Below are positions 6,463 to 8,663 of a DNA stretch of 8,663 nt, one piece after another; within the stretch, counting starts at the first letter, position 1, and every line of letters starts with the position of its first letter. The stretch is from NCBI GenBank assembly GCA_011391295.1, contig JAABQT010000058.1:1-8663 (forward strand). Reading direction: 5' to 3'. The DNA is from Betaproteobacteria bacterium. GTDB taxonomy: Bacteria > Pseudomonadota > Gammaproteobacteria > Burkholderiales > SG8-39. The notes below the pieces were generated by a model. That model was not told the DNA's origin. It made no database searches and worked only from the letters and a program-made list of their open reading frames with translations. The position numbers and the translations under genes were made by a program.

Positions 6463-8548
6463 AGCCGTTGAATTTCTTGCCTTCCTTGGCAAGCTTGACC
6501 AGCAGCGGCGCGGGCGTCCACTGCGCGCCCAGGTAGCCCTGCTGGAATTTGGCGATCGCCGCCACCACCTTGTCCAGGCCCACGGTGTCGGCATAGAACA
6601 TCGGCCCGCCGCGGTGCGGGGGGAAACCGTAACCGGCGAGGTACACCATGTCCACGTCGGAGGCGCGCAGGGCGATGCCCTCCTCGAGGATGCGTGCGCC
6701 TTCGTTGGCGAGCGCGTAGATGCAGCGTTCGACGATCTCCTGGTCTGAAATCTGGCGCGGCTGCAGGCCGTTCTCCTTGCGGTACTTCTCCAGCAGCGCG
6801 TCGATTTCGGGGTCGGGTTGCGGCTTGCGGTTGCCGGCCTCGTACTTGTAGAAGCCCTTGCCCGTCTTCTGCCCGAAGCGCCCGAGCTCGCACACCTTGT
6901 CGGCGAACTTCGAGTACGCCATGTCCGGCTTCTCGTAATAGCGGCGCTTGCGCACGTCCCAGCCGACGTCGTTGCCCGCCATGTCGGACATGGTGAACGG
7001 GCCCATCGCCAGGCCCCAGTTCTGCAGCGCGGCGTCCACTTGCTGCGGGCTCGCGCCCTCGTCCAGCAGGAATCCAGCCTGCTGCGTGTAGCGCTCGAGC
7101 ATGCGGTTGCCGATGAAGCCGTCGCACACGCCCGAGACGATCGGCACCTTCTTCAGCTTCTTGCCGAGCTTCATGGTGGTGGCGAGCACGTCCTTGCCGG
7201 TCTTCGCCGCGCGCACCACTTCCAGCAGGCGCATCACGTTGGCCGGCGAGAAGAAGTGCGTGCCGATCACGTCCTGCGGGCGCTTGGTGACCGCGGCGAT
7301 CTTGTTGACGTCGAGCGTCGAAGTGTTGGTGGCGAGGATCGCGCCGGGCTTCATCACCGCGTCGAGTTTCTTGAAGATCTCCTGCTTGACTTCCATGCGC
7401 TCGAACACCGCCTCGATGACGATGTCGGCGTCGCGCGCGGTGCCGAGGTCGGTGGTGCCCTGGATCAGCGCCACGCGCTTGTCCATGTCCTCCTGCTTGA
7501 GGCGCCCGCGCTGCACGCTGACGGCGTAGTTGTCCTTGATGCGCTTGAGCCCCTTGTCGAGCGCCTCCTGCGAGACGTCGGCGATCACCACCGGGATGCC
7601 GACGTTGGCGAAACACATGGCGATGCCGCCGCCCATGGTGCCCGAGCCGACGATCGCCGCTTTCCTGATCTCGCGCGTCGGCGTGGTCTCGGGCACGTCG
7701 GGGATCTTCGAGGTCTGGCGCTCGGCGAAGAACATGTGGCGCAGCGCCTTGGACTCGACGGTGTTCACCAGGTACTCGAAGCGCTCGCGTTCCACCTTGC
7801 GGCCCTCGTCGAACGGCAGGGTGACCGCGGCCTGGATGCACTTGGCGATCTCGGCGGGCGCGGGATTGCCGCCCGCGGAGCGCGCGGCCTGTTCCGGCAC
7901 CGCGTCGAGCAGCGCCTTCTGGTCGCCGTCCACGCGCGGCGGCTGGTCGCGCAGGCGGCGCGGCCCCTTGCCCTCGGCGACGAGTTTTCGCGCGTAGGTG
8001 ATGCCCGCCTCGAGCAAATCGCCGGTGACGATCTCGTCGATCAGCCCGAGCTCTTTTGCTTTTTCCGCTGCAATCGGGTCGCCCAGGATCATCATGCGGG
8101 CTGCCTCGTGCACCGGGATGACACGCGGCAGGCGCTGGGTCCCGCCCGAGCCGGGCAGGATGCCGAGCTTCACTTCGGGCAGCCCGAGCAGGCTCTTGGG
8201 CAGCGCGATGCGGTAGTGGCAGCCGAGCGCGAGCTCCAGGCCGCCGCCGAGCGCGAACCCGCCGATCGCCGCCACCAGCGGCTTTTGCATCGCATCCTGC
8301 ATATCGTTGACTTCCGGCAGGTTCGGCGGGGTCATCGGCTTGTTGAACTCGCGGATGTCGGCGCCGCCCGAAAATGCCTTGGACGAGCCGATCATCACCA
8401 CTGCCTTGACGGCGGGGTCGGCTGCGGCTTGCTTCAGGCCTTCGGCGATGCCCGCGCGCAACGCGTTGCCCAGGCCGTTCACCGGGGGGTTGTTCAGGGT
8501 GATGACGGCGATGCCGTCGCGCACGGAATACGGAGCCACGTCGCTCAT
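6461..8548 (-). CDS. bifunctional enoyl-CoA hydratase / 3-hydroxyacyl-CoA dehydrogenase
   Basis: This 695-residue beta-oxidation multienzyme hydrates trans-2-enoyl-CoA and oxidises the 3-hydroxyacyl-CoA with NAD+. Residues 1-190 form a crotonase domain with FSGGAD (oxyanion hole) and both catalytic glutamates, Glu105 (GGGLELALG) and Glu125 (GLPEVKLGI). Residues 295-475 form the NAD domain with GSGTMGGG at 301-308, Ser410 in TNTS, His431 ([10 protein letters not shown]), Glu443 and Asn481 (GNRM). Two C-terminal dehydrogenase domains follow, the second with [13 protein letters not shown] near 639-651. Length and order match the peroxisomal MFE1/FadJ-like type. The ATG at 8548 is preceded by GGAG with a 10-base spacer. 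An in-frame TTG at 8578 would add ten residues of unlikely sequence directly against a -10-like box. It heads a three-gene operon with the thiolase and PanE-like genes. The matching acyl-CoA dehydrogenase and ligase are not seen. Confidence 0.96.
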   Translation of the reverse strand: MSDVAPYSVRDGIAVITLNNPPVNGLGNALRAGIAEGLKQAAADPAVKAVVMIGSSKAFSGGADIREFNKPMTPPNLPEVNDMQDAMQKPLVAAIGGFALGGGLELALGCHYRIALPKSLLGLPEVKLGILPGSGGTQRLPRVIPVHEAARMMILGDPIAAEKAKELGLIDEIVTGDLLEAGITYARKLVAEGKGPRRLRDQPPRVDGDQKALLDAVPEQAARSAGGNPAPAEIAKCIQAAVTLPFDEGRKVERERFEYLVNTVESKALRHMFFAERQTSKIPDVPETTPTREIRKAAIVGSGTMGGGIAMCFANVGIPVVIADVSQEALDKGLKRIKDNYAVSVQRGRLKQEDMDKRVALIQGTTDLGTARDADIVIEAVFERMEVKQEIFKKLDAVMKPGAILATNTSTLDVNKIAAVTKRPQDVIGTHFFSPANVMRLLEVVRAAKTGKDVLATTMKLGKKLKKVPIVSGVCDGFIGNRMLERYTQQAGFLLDEGASPQQVDAALQNWGLAMGPFTMSDMAGNDVGWDVRKRRYYEKPDMAYSKFADKVCELGRFGQKTGKGFYKYEAGNRKPQPDPEIDALLEKYRKENGLQPRQISDQEIVERCIYALANEGARILEEGIALRASDVDMVYLAGYGFPPHRGGPMFYADTVGLDKVVAAIAKFQQGYLGAQWTPAPLLVKLAKEGKKFNG

Positions 8549-8578
8549 TTCGCGCAATCTCCAGTGGGGGATGCGCAA

Positions 8579-8584
8579 ATTCTA
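8579..8584 (-). promoter_or_regulatory. possible -10 box (TAGAAT) of the beta-oxidation operon
   Basis: Read on the - strand, 8584 to 8579 spell TAGAAT, one mismatch from consensus. Transcription would begin about 8572, giving a leader of about 24 nt with the GGAG at 8562-8559 before the ATG at 8548. No convincing -35 is found 16-18 bp upstream. CCGGAT occurs twice just upstream (8589-8594 and 8602-8607), a possible regulator site. The evidence is a short pattern only. Confidence 0.35.
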
Positions 8585-8612
8585 CCCTCCGGATCGTGCC
8601 GCCGGATAGTGC

Positions 8613-8642
8613 TTGACCGGGGCGATTGCCGCACAGTACGGT
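8613..8642 (+). promoter_or_regulatory. possible promoter of a divergent gene starting beyond the right edge
   Basis: TTGACC at 8613-8618 matches the -35 consensus at five of six bases. An 18-bp spacer leads to TACGGT at 8637-8642, a poor -10 that matches at three positions. The likely transcript would start near 8650, just before the Shine-Dalgarno sequence at 8651. The assignment is weak on its own and is helped only by that neighbouring site. Confidence 0.3.
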
Positions 8643-8650
8643 CTGCACCG

Positions 8651-8656
8651 AGGAGG
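8651..8656 (+). promoter_or_regulatory. Shine-Dalgarno site (AGGAGG) for a gene beginning just outside the window
   Basis: AGGAGG is a full match to the anti-Shine-Dalgarno core. Seven bases follow it to the end of the window (8657-8663), so a start codon at or very near 8664 would have ideal spacing. This predicts a + strand gene divergent from the beta-oxidation operon, possibly its regulator or a pathway partner. The start codon itself cannot be seen. Confidence 0.55.
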
Positions 8657-8663
8657 GCAAACC

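Noticed and set aside
8549..8578. TTG at 8578 as the start of the hydratase/dehydrogenase
   Set aside because: It abuts the TAGAAT box and adds ten residues unlike crotonase N-termini. The ATG at 8548 has GGAG ten bases upstream.
6450..8660. Upstream extension of the thiolase reading frame giving a 1129-residue open frame
   Set aside because: The extension is the shifted frame of the hydratase/dehydrogenase gene and is Arg/Gly/Ala-rich. The thiolase has a proper ATG at 6449 with AGGAG. It is not a fusion protein.

Overview
This is a high-GC window (by eye about two thirds G+C), densely packed and with no gene-free stretch over 300 bases. Strong G/C bias at third codon positions, the gene content and the palindrome type at 4276-4350 suggest a proteobacterium, most likely a betaproteobacterium (Burkholderiales/Rhodocyclales-like). 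That placement is inference; no rRNA or other phylogenetic marker is present. All genes look chromosomal and metabolic. I see no phage, plasmid, CRISPR, tRNA or rRNA sequence.

Left part (1-2034). The 3' end of a TTC38-family tetratricopeptide-repeat protein runs in from the left edge on the + strand. It meets an NAD(P)-dependent aldehyde dehydrogenase gene on the - strand tail to tail, with the two stop codons directly abutting (565/566).

Centre (1994-4350). The aldehyde dehydrogenase gene and a zinc-dependent alcohol dehydrogenase gene are divergent and share a 44-bp gap. In it, -10 boxes for the two directions overlap by four bases. The + strand box is so close to the ATG that the alcohol dehydrogenase mRNA may be leaderless. 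One base after the alcohol dehydrogenase stop codon comes a two-domain regulator: a CheY-like receiver, a coiled-coil linker and a class III nucleotide cyclase. The regulator gene ends inside a long near-perfect palindrome (27-bp perfect arms, 9-nt loop). This palindrome also supplies the stop codon of the convergent gene on the other side, and it looks like a REP/MITE-type element.

Right part (4348-8548, - strand). Transcribed right to left, a three-gene operon encodes a bifunctional enoyl-CoA hydratase/3-hydroxyacyl-CoA dehydrogenase, a thiolase and a ketopantoate-reductase-fold dehydrogenase. Gaps are 11 bp and then a 4-base ATGA overlap. At the right edge (8651-8656) a strong Shine-Dalgarno sequence on the + strand points to a divergent gene starting just outside the window.

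Together the genes could oxidise an alcohol to its acid (alcohol then aldehyde dehydrogenase) and carry out the last three steps of a beta-oxidation cycle. The acyl-CoA ligase and acyl-CoA dehydrogenase needed to link the two halves are not in the window. The least ordinary parts are the alcohol dehydrogenase-cyclase gene pair, the palindrome that terminates two reading frames, the overlapping bidirectional promoter, and the PanE-like enzyme coupled to a thiolase.
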